This document shows, piece after piece, positions 1 through 7,844 of a stretch of 60,546 nucleotides of DNA; the first letter of the stretch is position 1; the number at the start of each line of letters is the position of its first letter. This stretch comes from Paenibacillus sp. SYP-B3998 (GTDB lineage: Bacteria > Bacillota > Bacilli > Paenibacillales > NBRC-103111), in assembly GCF_010820665.1 (NCBI RefSeq), contig NZ_JAAIKC010000021.1, forward strand, positions 1 through 60,546, written 5' to 3'. A program made the position numbers and the translations under genes. Below the pieces are notes generated by a model. The model ran no database searches. It had not been told where the DNA came from and saw only the letters and a list, made by a program, of their open reading frames with translations.

Positions 1-13
1 ACTCTCCATAATA
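1..13 (-). rRNA. 16S rRNA gene, extreme 5' end (partial)
   Basis: Read on the minus strand, the first bases of the window end in TTATGGAGAGT, which matches the very start of Bacillales 16S rRNA just before the universal TTTGATCCTGGCTCAG segment. The rest of the gene lies outside the window. The boundary is approximate, set by comparison with the remembered B. subtilis mature end. The boxA leader and promoters upstream support the call. Confidence 0.8.
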
Positions 14-116
14 GTTAAACCTATTTGAAAGCTTAATTGCTCATTTGCGTTGCTAGCGAGATTTGCATCTCTTTTTTGGTCGATTGCTCGACCGTGCTTC
101 TTTCACTCGTTGTTCA

Positions 117-130
117 GTTTTCAAAGAACA
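117..130 (-). promoter_or_regulatory. rRNA boxA antitermination element
   Basis: The minus strand reads TGTTCTTTGAAAAC, a close match to the boxA antitermination element of Bacillales rRNA leaders, bound by NusB-S10. It lies between the promoter at 177-206 and the start of 16S. The following ACTGAACAACGAGTGA stretch is typical of rRNA leader and spacer sequence in this group. Confidence 0.75.
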
Positions 131-176
131 ATTACTCTTCATTTCAATCTCGCCACCTCTCAAAGGCGACTTGATC

Positions 177-206
177 AATATACCACATTAGTTTATTCAT
201 TTGCAA
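177..206 (-). promoter_or_regulatory. rRNA operon promoter P2 (proximal)
   Basis: Minus-strand -35 TTGCAA (201-206) and -10 TATATT (177-182) are separated by 18 bases, a sigma-A-type spacing. It sits about 170 bases before the 16S start with boxA between, so it is probably the proximal promoter of the leftward rRNA operon. Confidence 0.65.
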
Positions 207-281
207 GTTTTTTTTGATATTTCTTTTTTAAAACTAAAGTTCCGATTACTGCACGCCCTTCGTATTGAAGCGGCGATTTAT

Positions 282-311
282 AAAATAACATACATGAAGA
301 GGATAAGTCAA
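282..311 (-). promoter_or_regulatory. candidate rRNA operon promoter P1 (distal)
   Basis: Minus-strand TTGACT (306-311), an 18-base spacer and TATTTT (282-287) lie about 105 bases upstream of the proximal promoter. Tandem promoters at about this distance are common in Bacillus rRNA operons. The -10 is weak, so this is tentative. The -35 lies just past the stop codon of the small gene at 323-565. Confidence 0.45.
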
Positions 312-322
312 GTACTTACCCT

Positions 323-565
323 CTATTTTTTTTCAACTTGATAGCTTCGATTCCTTGCGTACTTGGATATTTCCTTTGGAGTAGCTAAGCGAGCGTACAT
401 TCTAAAAATTACTTTGTATCTAGATTCTATAGCTCCTTTTATCTCTTGATCAATTCTTTTATCATTCAGGTCAAATAACATTTCATCTAACTCTTTACGC
501 AATACATAATCAAGCTCTCTACATTCCCGCTCATTAAATAGAAATCCGAGCATAAATCCATTCAA
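323..565 (-). CDS. small conserved hypothetical protein, 80 aa
   Basis: An 80-residue, charged, probably soluble and largely helical protein of unknown function. The N-terminus is hydrophobic (MNGFMLGFLF), followed by a segment rich in Glu, Asp, Arg and Leu, and a Tyr/Arg-rich end. It has no signal peptide, cysteine pair or recognisable catalytic motif. A GAGAGGGG ribosome binding site stands before the ATG. Its pattern resembles small orphan proteins I have seen in Bacilli, but I cannot name a family. It lies alone between a SpoIIM-family gene and the rRNA promoters, both on the same strand, and its stop is only about 11 bases from the possible distal rRNA promoter. Confidence 0.65.
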   Translation of the reverse strand: MNGFMLGFLFNERECRELDYVLRKELDEMLFDLNDKRIDQEIKGAIESRYKVIFRMYARLATPKEISKYARNRSYQVEKK

Positions 566-783
566 ACCCCTCTCTACTATAGATACAGAAAAGGCCAGTT
601 AATAGCATCAATTTCTCGAATTCTGAGATGCCTTTGTTTGCTTAACTTGTCCCTAACACAAGGATTTATGGCTAATTTAACAATGCTGCTTAAGATAAAA
701 TGACCACACTTCACTCGTCTCATCTTATTGCATTACTGTTATGCTCAGATTTTCCAATTTTTATGACGGCTGCTTTATTTTTT

Positions 784-1395
784 TTACAGATGTACTAACC
801 AATAAGTTAGAGTACTTTCTATAATTGCTGCAAGAAGTAGTAAACTCACGATCACTACGATCAAAGGCTTGCTCAATCGGAGTATTTTGGATAGTTCCCC
901 ACGAGCCGTTCTTAATTGAGTAGGAATAAAAAGTTGCATACCTGATTTCCAGACAAGCATCCCCAATTTAAGTCCGTACGCGCAAGCAAGCAAAATAACT
1001 GGAATTTCTATAATTCCATGAGGAAGAATACCTTTCAGCACTATGGATAGTGTACTTTCATGAGTTTGCATGGATAGAACATAACCAAGTATCATTCCAT
1101 TAGCAACTAGCATGAACAAAGGGAGTATTCCAAACATCAACCCAAGGAAAACAATAAGCACTGATTTAAGCGCATTATTCAAGAAGATAACCAAGAAGAA
1201 CCATAACTGAGGATGATCTTTGCTGCTCAAAGACTGGCTTAAGGATTGCAATCCTTTAATTTGGGTGTCTAAAAAATACTTAAACTGTTCCGAGTTAGCC
1301 CAACCTAAATAGAAGCTAAAACCAAATACCAATACGACTACGATAAAATAATGTTTCATCTCTTTAAAATGAATGGTTAATTCTTTAATATTCAT
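784..1395 (-). CDS. SpoIIM/DUF95-family membrane protein
   Basis: A 203-residue integral membrane protein of the stage II sporulation protein M (DUF95) family. Hydrophobic segments lie near residues 15-33, 66-110 (probably two helices), 120-150 and 175-198. The family signature PHGIIEIP lies near residue 128. SpoIIM itself acts with SpoIID and SpoIIP in septal peptidoglycan dissolution during engulfment, but many Firmicutes carry extra DUF95 proteins of unknown role, and no spoIID or spoIIP gene is adjacent. An upstream in-frame ATG exists at 1464, but a clear GGAGGG site precedes the ATG at 1395, so that start is preferred. It is divergent from pdaB, with only 113 bases between the start codons. 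Confidence 0.85.
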   Translation of the reverse strand: MNIKELTIHFKEMKHYFIVVVLVFGFSFYLGWANSEQFKYFLDTQIKGLQSLSQSLSSKDHPQLWFFLVIFLNNALKSVLIVFLGLMFGILPLFMLVANGMILGYVLSMQTHESTLSIVLKGILPHGIIEIPVILLACAYGLKLGMLVWKSGMQLFIPTQLRTARGELSKILRLSKPLIVVIVSLLLLAAIIESTLTYWLVHL

Positions 1396-1419
1396 TTTCG
1401 ATTCCCTCCAATGTTTGAA

Positions 1420-1448
1420 GCATAAGTCAGATGTGTACGAGCATACAT
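1420..1448 (+). promoter_or_regulatory. candidate sporulation sigma promoter of pdaB
   Basis: GCATA (1420-1424), 17 bases, then CATACAT (1442-1448) resemble a sigma-G promoter. The CATACAT block also fits a sigma-E -10. B. subtilis pdaB is known as a sporulation gene. The match is by eye only. A perfect hairpin GCCTTAC-ccttc-GTAAGGC follows at about 1470-1488, just before the ribosome binding site. Confidence 0.35.
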
Positions 1449-1508
1449 TGTTACTAAAAGACATATAAGCCTTACCCTTCGTAAGGCAAGAAGGAGGTTG
1501 TAGGAAGG

Positions 1509-2291
1509 GTGAATTACTTTTTTGTAGTTAACGCTCGAAAGTTAAAACAGGCCATATTCATTGCGGTTGCTATTGTATTCGCGGCGGCCATTGTATATTC
1601 AGAGCAAAGGAATATATCTGTATTTTCAACTGGTGAGCCCGCAGCTATCTATAGCGTACAAACAGAAAAGAAAGTCATAGCCCTCACATTTGATATTAGC
1701 TGGGGTGATAAACGAACAGAGCCCATTCTAAAAGTGCTAAAAGAGAAGGGTGTGAAAGGTGCTACTTTCTTCCTCTCATCTCCTTGGAGTAAAAGCCATC
1801 CTGAAATCGTAGACCACATTAAAAAAGACGGTTTCGAGATCGGAAGTCATGGTAACAAACATGATAATTACAGCACGTTTAACGAAGATGAAATCCGCAA
1901 ACAAATTTCTACAGCACATGGGATTTTGACGGAATTAGTTGGAAAAGAGCCGAATTTAATCCGAATGCCCAATGGAGATTTTGATAAAAGGGTGCTACGC
2001 ATCGCCGGTGAGCTTGGTTATTCCGTGGTACAGTGGGACACAGATTCTTTGGATTGGATGAATATCGGTGTGGATAAGATCATTGATCGTGTCGTAACCA
2101 AAGCTCATCCTGGTGATATTGTGCTGATGCATGCTAGTGATTCCTGTCAGCAAACACATGAAGCCCTGCCAGTGATCATTGATCAATTAAGAGCAAAGGG
2201 CTATGAATTTGTTACTGTTAGTGAGCTCATCAAGCAAACAGAGGTTGAAACCAAACCCGTTGAAGATCAAGCTATGAAGCAAATCCATTAA
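1509..2291 (+). CDS. pdaB: sporulation polysaccharide deacetylase PdaB
   Basis: A 260-residue carbohydrate esterase family 4 protein related to B. subtilis PdaB (YbaN), needed for stable spore cortex late in sporulation. An N-terminal hydrophobic anchor spans about residues 14-30, so the catalytic domain is outside the membrane. NodB-type motifs are visible: TFDISWG with Asp62, HGNKH with His114 and His118, RMPNGDF near 152, DTDSLDW near 177 and LMHASD with His208. The PdaB-type ISWG replaces the usual DGP. The start is a GTG with GGAGG 11 bases upstream. It is one of three plus-strand genes in the window and converges on kbaA, as expected for this cluster although strands differ from B. subtilis. 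Confidence 0.93.
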   Translation: MNYFFVVNARKLKQAIFIAVAIVFAAAIVYSEQRNISVFSTGEPAAIYSVQTEKKVIALTFDISWGDKRTEPILKVLKEKGVKGATFFLSSPWSKSHPEIVDHIKKDGFEIGSHGNKHDNYSTFNEDEIRKQISTAHGILTELVGKEPNLIRMPNGDFDKRVLRIAGELGYSVVQWDTDSLDWMNIGVDKIIDRVVTKAHPGDIVLMHASDSCQQTHEALPVIIDQLRAKGYEFVTVSELIKQTEVETKPVEDQAMKQIH

Positions 2292-2301
2292 CCGAAGATT
2301 A

Positions 2302-2331
2302 AAAAAGAGCTAAATTTAATTAGCTCTTTTT
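2302..2331. terminator. bidirectional terminator between pdaB and kbaA
   Basis: AAAAAGAGCTAA and TTAGCTCTTTTT form a 12-bp stem around a short AT loop, with T-runs in both orientations. The kbaA stop codon lies inside the stem, so one hairpin ends both convergent genes. Confidence 0.85.
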
Positions 2332-2916
2332 ATTGTCTAGTATTTTATGAAGAATCAAAATTTGCCAGGCATTGCAAACAAGCAATGGTGCAAGCATAAA
2401 AAGACTGGAAGCTGAATTATCAAGTTTAAGCGCTGGTACTGCTTCGAGTATGGTAACTGCTGACATGAAAAACAATGTCGGGATGAATGCATGACGGTTG
2501 GTCATTTTCGTTTTCCAATATGCGATGGCCAAGGAAATGAGCAATATGATTATCGGTAGAACAGAGTAACTTAAAAAGGATCCAGATCCCTCAAAATTCG
2601 TGGTTCTTAGATATGCAAGATCAAATAAAACGACAATTACGATTGTAAGTTGAAGCAAATCCCAAACTGTTTTAGAACGAATAATACCACCCACTATAAA
2701 TCTGACAATGAGATAAGCGAAAAACCCCATCTGGCTCAAAACACTTATCGTCGCGCCGCCCAAAAGCATATTAATTACATTAAAACCAACTGCGGACAGA
2801 CCCATAACAGAAAATTCGCGATCTGAATATTGCAAGATCAGACCAATCCCTGTCGATACTACCATTCCAATTACTAAAGTTGTCCAAAATAAATGAAACC
2901 ATTTCCGTAAAGTCAA
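2320..2916 (-). CDS. kbaA: KinB-signalling pathway activation protein KbaA
   Basis: A very hydrophobic protein of about 198 residues with roughly six membrane segments, matching KbaA, which supports the KinB sensor kinase in the phosphorelay that starts sporulation. The conserved neighbours pdaB, gerD, salA and cwlD fit the B. subtilis order and support the name. The frame is open up to a GTG at 2931, but the GGAGG site at about 2924-2928 is eight bases from a TTG at 2916, which I prefer. The product then begins MTLRKWFHLF, close to the start of known KbaA proteins. Its 3' end is embedded in the shared terminator with pdaB. It is divergent from gerD. Confidence 0.88.
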   Translation of the reverse strand: MTLRKWFHLFWTTLVIGMVVSTGIGLILQYSDREFSVMGLSAVGFNVINMLLGGATISVLSQMGFFAYLIVRFIVGGIIRSKTVWDLLQLTIVIVVLFDLAYLRTTNFEGSGSFLSYSVLPIIILLISLAIAYWKTKMTNRHAFIPTLFFMSAVTILEAVPALKLDNSASSLFMLAPLLVCNAWQILILHKILDNKKS

Positions 2917-3052
2917 GATCAAAACCTCCACACATAAACTCTAATAGTTAATTCTACCAACGTTTTTGATAAAAAGCCAATGAATGGACGTTATAATCTG
3001 CCCTTAACCACGCATACTAACGATATCAAGCTAGGGAAGGGAGTCTGCTTTC

Positions 3053-3823
3053 ATGTTGATGAAAAGGCTAAGGAAGCTGCAAGTCCTACCGTTTATTATG
3101 CTCGCTGTACTTCTCTCTTCGTGTGGATCCGACAACTCTTCGAAAGGCCAATCACAAGGTAATACCTATAAAGAAACGAAGACGATGGTTCTCGACATTC
3201 TAAAGTCGGATGATGGTAAGAAAGCGATTAGCACTGCCAATCGCAGTATTATGAACGGAGATGCGGGTGCAAGCGGTCTTGCAGGTCAATCTCAAATCAA
3301 ACTTCTTTCTGCCAATGAGTCCCTGCAGCTACAAATGGCCGTCAAAGACGTCCTTACTGCACAAGAGAATAATAAGTTTCTTCAGGATATGATGAAGGAT
3401 CCGAAATTCGCTGGAGATTTCGCTAAAGCAATCCAAAAAGATACGAAACAAATGTTTAAAGAATTATTAAAAGATCCTGAGTATCAGAAAGCACTCGTGG
3501 ATGTCATGAAGAATCCAGATTACGAAAAAATGGTTCTGGACGTTATGAAAACTGCAGCCTATCGGCAGCAGATGATGACGGTCATGCAAGAAGCAGTGAA
3601 AAGTCCTCTCTTCCGAGCTGAGATGGTAGACTTACTCAAATCTGCTATTGAGCAGCAAAGTCAACCAGAGCAGTTACCTTCAGGCGGTCAACAAAAGAAA
3701 GGCGGTGGCGACAGCGGAAGTGAGAAAGAGGGAGACAAGAAAAAGGAACAAAAAAGCGGATCTGGCGATTCACAAAAGCAAGATAGTGGCCAGAAAAAAG
3801 ATTCAAGTTCAAGCGATTCATAG
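3053..3823 (+). CDS. gerD: spore germination lipoprotein GerD
   Basis: A 256-residue lipoprotein. The signal peptide has basic residues (KRLRK), a hydrophobic core and the lipobox LSSC with lipidated Cys24. The middle carries the GerD domain, with repeats of the type DPEYQKALVDVMK (about residues 110-190). The tail after about residue 205 is a low-complexity run of Ser, Gly, Lys, Gln and Asp. GerD sits in the spore inner membrane and is needed for germinant receptors to cluster into the germinosome. An AGGGAG site precedes the ATG. It is opposite in strand to its neighbours kbaA and salA. A TATAAT lies at 2992-2997, but I cannot assign a sigma factor; in B. subtilis gerD is made in the forespore under sigma-G. 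Confidence 0.93.
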   Translation: MLMKRLRKLQVLPFIMLAVLLSSCGSDNSSKGQSQGNTYKETKTMVLDILKSDDGKKAISTANRSIMNGDAGASGLAGQSQIKLLSANESLQLQMAVKDVLTAQENNKFLQDMMKDPKFAGDFAKAIQKDTKQMFKELLKDPEYQKALVDVMKNPDYEKMVLDVMKTAAYRQQMMTVMQEAVKSPLFRAEMVDLLKSAIEQQSQPEQLPSGGQQKKGGGDSGSEKEGDKKKEQKSGSGDSQKQDSGQKKDSSSSDS

Positions 3824-3843
3824 TGAATCACCAGAAAAATAAG

Positions 3844-3882
3844 AAGGGACTAACGGCATATGGACCGCTAGTCCCTTTTTTT
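3844..3882. terminator. terminator between gerD and salA
   Basis: GGGACTA-a-CGG pairs with CCG-c-TAGTCCC around a catatgga loop, followed by seven T on the plus strand. On the minus strand the stem is followed by a looser T-rich run, so it probably ends both gerD and the convergent salA. Confidence 0.85.
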
Positions 3883-4966
3883 AGTTCTCTAGCTTCGAGA
3901 TAACACTTGCCGCTAGATCCAGATAAATTTGGCCTGATTTCGTTTCAGCCTTATAGACTGATGGCGAATAATCAATCTCGGATATATGATTATCTGGAGC
4001 TCCCAACGGGACTTGGGCTAACAACTCACTATGGAGATCCTCAGCCAACTTAGCGCCTCCACCTTTTCCAAATATGTAATCCTTACTTCCGCATGCTTTA
4101 CATTCGTAGTAAGACATATTCTCAACAATACCAAGAATCTCATGATTGGTTTGAATGGCCATAGCACCTGCTCTAGCAGCTACAAAGGCAGCTGTAGCAT
4201 GCGGAGTGGTCACGATGATTTCTTTGCTTTGCGGAATCATTTGGTGGACGTCAAGAGCGATATCGCCAGTTCCAGGCGGCAAATCAAGCAAGACATAATC
4301 TACGTCCCCCCAGTCTACTTCGTGGAAGAAGTTACGCAGCATTTTGCCAAGCATCGGGCCGCGCCATACAACAGGCGCATTATCTTGAACAAAAAATCCC
4401 ATTGAGATTACTTTAACACCGTGCTTTTCAACAGGCAGAATCCGATTATCAACCAATTTAGGCTGATCTTCAATTCCCATCATATCTGGAATGCTAAAGC
4501 CATATATATCTGCATCCACAATACCAACCTTCTTGCCTTGTCGTCCTAGGGCTACGGCCAAATTTACCGTAACAGTCGATTTCCCTACACCGCCTTTACC
4601 GCTTGCGACTGCAATGAACTTAACTGGTGAATCTTCTCCAAGTATCGGTTTGAGGGAAGGGGCAGGTTGATCCTGAGTTGCTTCAGCAGGCTGCAATACT
4701 TCGTTTAGTTGATTTCGTTCATAGTCGGTGATAGAGCGAAACCGGATATGTACTTGCGTAATTCCCAGTGGCTTTAAACTTAATTGAATGGCAGCTTCGG
4801 CTTGATTTTTATAAGCTTCGTCTTCCGTTGTAGTTATTACAGTAAGGGAGACACTATCTTCCTTAATCATAATATCTCTAACCAAATTTAGATCAGTAAT
4901 ACTTTTTTTATACTGAGGATCGATAAGAGGCTTTAATGTTTCTAATAGCTGATCCTTATTAATCAT
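3881..4966 (-). CDS. salA: Mrp/NBP35-family P-loop ATPase SalA
   Basis: A 361-residue Mrp/NBP35-type protein. An N-terminal DUF59/MIP18-like domain (about residues 1-85) joins a deviant Walker A, SGKGGVGKST (about 122-131), followed by DADIYG and the switch motif LDLPPGTGD. A C-terminal CKACG pair is the site where this family can carry an iron-sulfur cluster. In B. subtilis SalA (YbaL) indirectly raises protease expression by acting on scoC; the ancestral role is iron-sulfur or NTP-linked. The salA position next to gerD and cwlD is conserved. A candidate promoter overlaps the end of cwlD. Confidence 0.93.
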   Translation of the reverse strand: MINKDQLLETLKPLIDPQYKKSITDLNLVRDIMIKEDSVSLTVITTTEDEAYKNQAEAAIQLSLKPLGITQVHIRFRSITDYERNQLNEVLQPAEATQDQPAPSLKPILGEDSPVKFIAVASGKGGVGKSTVTVNLAVALGRQGKKVGIVDADIYGFSIPDMMGIEDQPKLVDNRILPVEKHGVKVISMGFFVQDNAPVVWRGPMLGKMLRNFFHEVDWGDVDYVLLDLPPGTGDIALDVHQMIPQSKEIIVTTPHATAAFVAARAGAMAIQTNHEILGIVENMSYYECKACGSKDYIFGKGGGAKLAEDLHSELLAQVPLGAPDNHISEIDYSPSVYKAETKSGQIYLDLAASVISKLEN

Positions 4967-5010
4967 AACGACACCACACCTTCACTAGAACAAAGTATTT
5001 ATGCGGGTTA

Positions 5011-5038
5011 ATTATATCATAAATCTGTTAAGAACCAA
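5011..5038 (-). promoter_or_regulatory. candidate promoter of salA
   Basis: Minus-strand TTGGTT (5033-5038), 16 bases and TATAAT (5011-5016) with an extended TG one base before the -10. The -35 overlaps the cwlD stop codon. The ATG of salA is about 40 bases downstream. Confidence 0.55.
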
Positions 5039-5783
5039 CTTTTTCACCAGCATAATACCGTAATATCCCCTGATAAATAGATGCTGCGACTTTCTTCTGG
5101 TATTTATCATTTGCTAGCAACCTAGCCTCCTCGGGATTCGAGAGAAATCCAACCTCTACAAGGGCACTTGGCATTTTTAAAGTTTTTAATAAATACACCG
5201 TTTTATCCGCTGGTTTAGCAACACGATCCGTGTTCTCTAGATTTCTCTTTAACTCATATTGAATTAGTGAGGCTAAATTAGAATTATTGGGATTATTGGC
5301 GTAATAGAACGTTTGTGCCCCTCTCCATTTTTGTGAAGGAATACTGTTTAAATGAACACTTAAAAACAAATCGGCATTCTTCTCATTCGTCAAATCTGCC
5401 CGATTATGCAAGTCTTCGGTTTTTCTTTTACTGTAGCCTTTAGTTCCTGAATTAGCTAAGTCTTTATCGGTTTCCCTTGTCATAACTACAAGTGCGCCTG
5501 CTTGCTGCAAGTAATCACGAAGCTGTAAGGTTATCGCAAGATTAATTTCTTTCTCGGTAACTCCCTCTTTACTCGAAGCGCCGCCATCAGGGCCACCATG
5601 ACCTGCATCCAAAACAATTGTTTTCCCCGATAAAGGTAATGTCCAGTCTGACCATGTCTTAGATGCCGGGAGCTCATAGCTATAAATAAATACAACTAGA
5701 GCGACCAGCAAGGCCGAGAGCACTAGCTTGAGACTGCTGTGAAAGGTCAGCCAGACTACTAGCCTCTTCTTTCTTTTGCGCAT
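5028..5783 (-). CDS. cwlD: germination-related N-acetylmuramoyl-L-alanine amidase CwlD
   Basis: A 251-residue Amidase_3 zinc hydrolase. An N-terminal hydrophobic anchor follows a basic MRKRKKRL start. Zinc-ligand motifs are DAGHGGPDGG, a Glu in KEINLA and SVHLNS, with the conserved LVEVGFLSNPEE near the end. CwlD removes peptide side chains from cortex muramic acid, in concert with PdaA, giving the muramic-delta-lactam that germination lytic enzymes recognise. The frame is open further upstream, but AGAGGTGG eight bases before the ATG at 5783 fixes the start. It lies 72 bases downstream of sat and just upstream of salA. Confidence 0.94.
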   Translation of the reverse strand: MRKRKKRLVVWLTFHSSLKLVLSALLVALVVFIYSYELPASKTWSDWTLPLSGKTIVLDAGHGGPDGGASSKEGVTEKEINLAITLQLRDYLQQAGALVVMTRETDKDLANSGTKGYSKRKTEDLHNRADLTNEKNADLFLSVHLNSIPSQKWRGAQTFYYANNPNNSNLASLIQYELKRNLENTDRVAKPADKTVYLLKTLKMPSALVEVGFLSNPEEARLLANDKYQKKVAASIYQGILRYYAGEKVGS

Positions 5784-5820
5784 AAAAAAATCCACCTCTG
5801 TTCCCCATAGACTCTGTAAC

Positions 5821-5848
5821 ATCTATATGGGACAGGGTGGACAATTAT
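5821..5848 (-). promoter_or_regulatory. candidate sigma-E promoter of cwlD
   Basis: On the minus strand ATAATT (5843-5848), 13 bases and CATATAGAT (5821-5829) resemble a mother-cell sigma-E promoter placed between sat and cwlD. B. subtilis cwlD is known to be sporulation-controlled. The match is by eye and incomplete. Confidence 0.3.
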
Positions 5849-5855
5849 ACCTTAC

Positions 5856-7028
5856 TTAAACTTGATACTCAGGGTCTCTCAAACCTTCGATCAATACCTT
5901 GGCTACTTCCGGACGAGTAAACTCTGGAGGCGGACATTGGCCATCTCTAAGCAGGCCGCGTACCTTAGTACCTGATAAATGCATATGAGCTGTTTTGTCA
6001 TGTGGACAAGTTTTGCTAGAAGCCATGTTTCCACATTTCGTGCAGAAAAAACTATGCTCAAAAAATAAAGGTGTAATCCCGATTTCTTCAGCCGTAAAAT
6101 TACTGAAAATTTCTTGAGCTTCATAGGTGCCGTAATAGTCGCCCACCCCCGCATGATCACGACCCACAATAAAATGCGTGCATCCATAATTTCTCCGTAC
6201 TATCGCGTGTAGAATCGCTTCGCGCGGTCCTGCATACCTCATAGCCGCAGGATATACGCCAAGAAATGTTCGATCTTTAGGATAATAGTTCTCAAGCAGC
6301 ACCAAATAACTCTTCATACGAACGTCTGCAGAGATATCATCAGACTTTGTCTCTCCGACTAATGGGTTAAGAAAAAGAGCATCAACGATCTCCATTGCGG
6401 ATTTTTGAATATATTCATGAGCCCGATGTACTGGGTTACGTGTTTGGAACCCCACAACAGTTTTCCAGCCTTTTTCAGCGAATAAACGACGAGTTTCAGC
6501 AGGATCAAAATAAAACTCCTCGAATTTCTTCGGCTTCGGTCGATTCAATAATTGGATCGGCCCACCTATATTGGTGGAAGAACGAGAAAACAGCTTATCG
6601 ACTCCGGGATGAGCCATATCATCTGTTTTAAATACCTTAATAGCTTCATTCTGCTGATCTACCTTATAAATGCTCGTTACATCCATAATGGCATAAATAA
6701 CGTTATCTTCCTCGCCTACTAAAGCCACTTGTTCGCCTTGTACAAGGGTTTTGGCGAGATCCGGATCAACGGATAGAGTGATTGGAATACTCCACATCGT
6801 ACCATTAGCAAGTCTCATGTTCTCAACTACAGACAAATAATCCTTTTCATCTAAGAAACCTGTTAATGGAGAGAAGGCACCGACACCTATCAAATCTAAA
6901 TCGGATATTGCCCAGGCATTGACTCGAATCTGTTTCAATGCAGCTGCATGTTTTAGTAAATGAGATTTTTCATTTTCAGAAACTAAACGGTTAATTAACT
7001 CCCCACCGTGAGGTTGGATTGCAGTCAT
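5856..7028 (-). CDS. sat: sulfate adenylyltransferase (ATP sulfurylase)
   Basis: A 390-residue ATP sulfurylase that makes adenosine 5'-phosphosulfate (APS) from sulfate and ATP, the first step of assimilatory sulfate reduction. The nucleotide-binding motif RNPVHRAHE lies at 197-205 and a second conserved block, GRDHAGVGDYYG, follows near 285. A Cys-x2-Cys plus Cys-Pro-His cluster near residues 325-340 looks like a structural zinc site found in bacterial homohexameric forms. GGAGG stands before the ATG. It follows cysH by 42 bases in the same direction, so the two probably form one transcript. These two genes interrupt the order seen in B. subtilis between rpsI and cwlD. Confidence 0.95.
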   Translation of the reverse strand: MTAIQPHGGELINRLVSENEKSHLLKHAAALKQIRVNAWAISDLDLIGVGAFSPLTGFLDEKDYLSVVENMRLANGTMWSIPITLSVDPDLAKTLVQGEQVALVGEEDNVIYAIMDVTSIYKVDQQNEAIKVFKTDDMAHPGVDKLFSRSSTNIGGPIQLLNRPKPKKFEEFYFDPAETRRLFAEKGWKTVVGFQTRNPVHRAHEYIQKSAMEIVDALFLNPLVGETKSDDISADVRMKSYLVLLENYYPKDRTFLGVYPAAMRYAGPREAILHAIVRRNYGCTHFIVGRDHAGVGDYYGTYEAQEIFSNFTAEEIGITPLFFEHSFFCTKCGNMASSKTCPHDKTAHMHLSGTKVRGLLRDGQCPPPEFTRPEVAKVLIEGLRDPEYQV

Positions 7029-7070
7029 ACGTTTTACCTCCGAAGTTTTGATAGAATTCCCTTACTTATC

Positions 7071-7763
7071 TTACTTATGAAGCCCACACTCTGTTTTTTC
7101 AATGTTAGCCCAACGACCTGCGCGAGGGTCCTCTCCGGCAGCAACAGGGCGAGTACAGTGCTCACATCCTATACTGGGAAAATTGCGTTCGTGTAATGGA
7201 TTATAAATCACATTGTTCTCACGAATATAATTCCAAACATCCTCCGTTGTCCAATCTGCAAGAGGGTTAAATTTAATAAGTCCAAACTTTACATCGTATT
7301 CAACCTTTTTAGCATTCGCACGTGTAGGAGCCTGATCACGGCGTATGCCAGTTATCCATGCATCGTAGTTCTTTAGAATATCCGTTAATGGATCAACTTT
7401 ACGGATGTTACAGCATTTATTTGCATCATTCTTCCATAGCTCCTCTCCAAATTGCTCCGCTTGTTCATCAAGCGTTAATTTAGGAAGAACTTGAACAAAT
7501 TTTGTTCCATAATGCTGTTCCAGACGATCTCTAGTTTCATACGTCTCTGTAAAATGAACGTTCGTGTCTAAGTAGAAAATATCCACGTTTGGATTGATTT
7601 TTTGCAACATGTCAACGAGAACAACATCTTCTGCGCCAAAACTACATGCAAGGGTAAGACTAGAGAAAGTTTCTACAGCAAGTTTAAGTAATGCTTCTGG
7701 TGATTGATTTTCAAATTCTTCAGCCGCTTTTGCTACAAAATTTTCTTTTTCAAAAAGATTCAT
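7071..7763 (-). CDS. cysH: assimilatory APS/PAPS reductase CysH
   Basis: A 230-residue adenylyl-sulfate reductase of the PAPS reductase family. It has the SFGAEDVVL nucleotide loop (41-49), the pair Cys117-Cys118, Cys200 and Cys203 (GCEHC) and the C-terminal catalytic ECGLHK. The CC plus CxxC set binds a [4Fe-4S] cluster and marks enzymes that accept APS, unlike E. coli-type PAPS reductases. With no APS kinase gene beside it, the pathway here is likely sulfate to APS (Sat) to sulfite (CysH). GGGAGG precedes the ATG. A near-consensus promoter lies upstream and the terminator of rpsI separates it from the ribosomal genes. Confidence 0.95.
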   Translation of the reverse strand: MNLFEKENFVAKAAEEFENQSPEALLKLAVETFSSLTLACSFGAEDVVLVDMLQKINPNVDIFYLDTNVHFTETYETRDRLEQHYGTKFVQVLPKLTLDEQAEQFGEELWKNDANKCCNIRKVDPLTDILKNYDAWITGIRRDQAPTRANAKKVEYDVKFGLIKFNPLADWTTEDVWNYIRENNVIYNPLHERNFPSIGCEHCTRPVAAGEDPRAGRWANIEKTECGLHK

Positions 7764-7816
7764 ATATATTCCTCCCGCGGTTTATAATCCCGACTAAAAT
7801 TGTATGATTAACACTA

Positions 7817-7844
7817 ATTATATCTGAGATTTGTATGATGTCAA
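7817..7844 (-). promoter_or_regulatory. sigma-A promoter of cysH-sat
   Basis: Minus-strand TTGACA (7839-7844), 16 bases and TATAAT (7817-7822), both perfect hexamers. The motif TTGTATGAT occurs twice, within the spacer region and just past the -10, and TTGGAATT lies upstream at about 7884-7891. A promoter this strong would need repression to match sulfur supply; see findings. Confidence 0.8.

Noticed and set aside
290..325. A terminator after the 80-residue gene at 323-565
   Set aside because: GAGGgTAAGT/ACTTAtCCTC is an imperfect stem, and its T-run is on the wrong (plus) side for the gene. It overlaps the possible distal rRNA promoter, which explains the sequence as well.
2980..3162. A 60-codon plus-strand frame overlapping the start of gerD
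   Set aside because: It overlaps the signal peptide of gerD in another frame and has no ribosome binding site of its own.
4031..4405. A 124-codon plus-strand frame antisense to salA
   Set aside because: Fully inside salA with no translation signals; a shadow.
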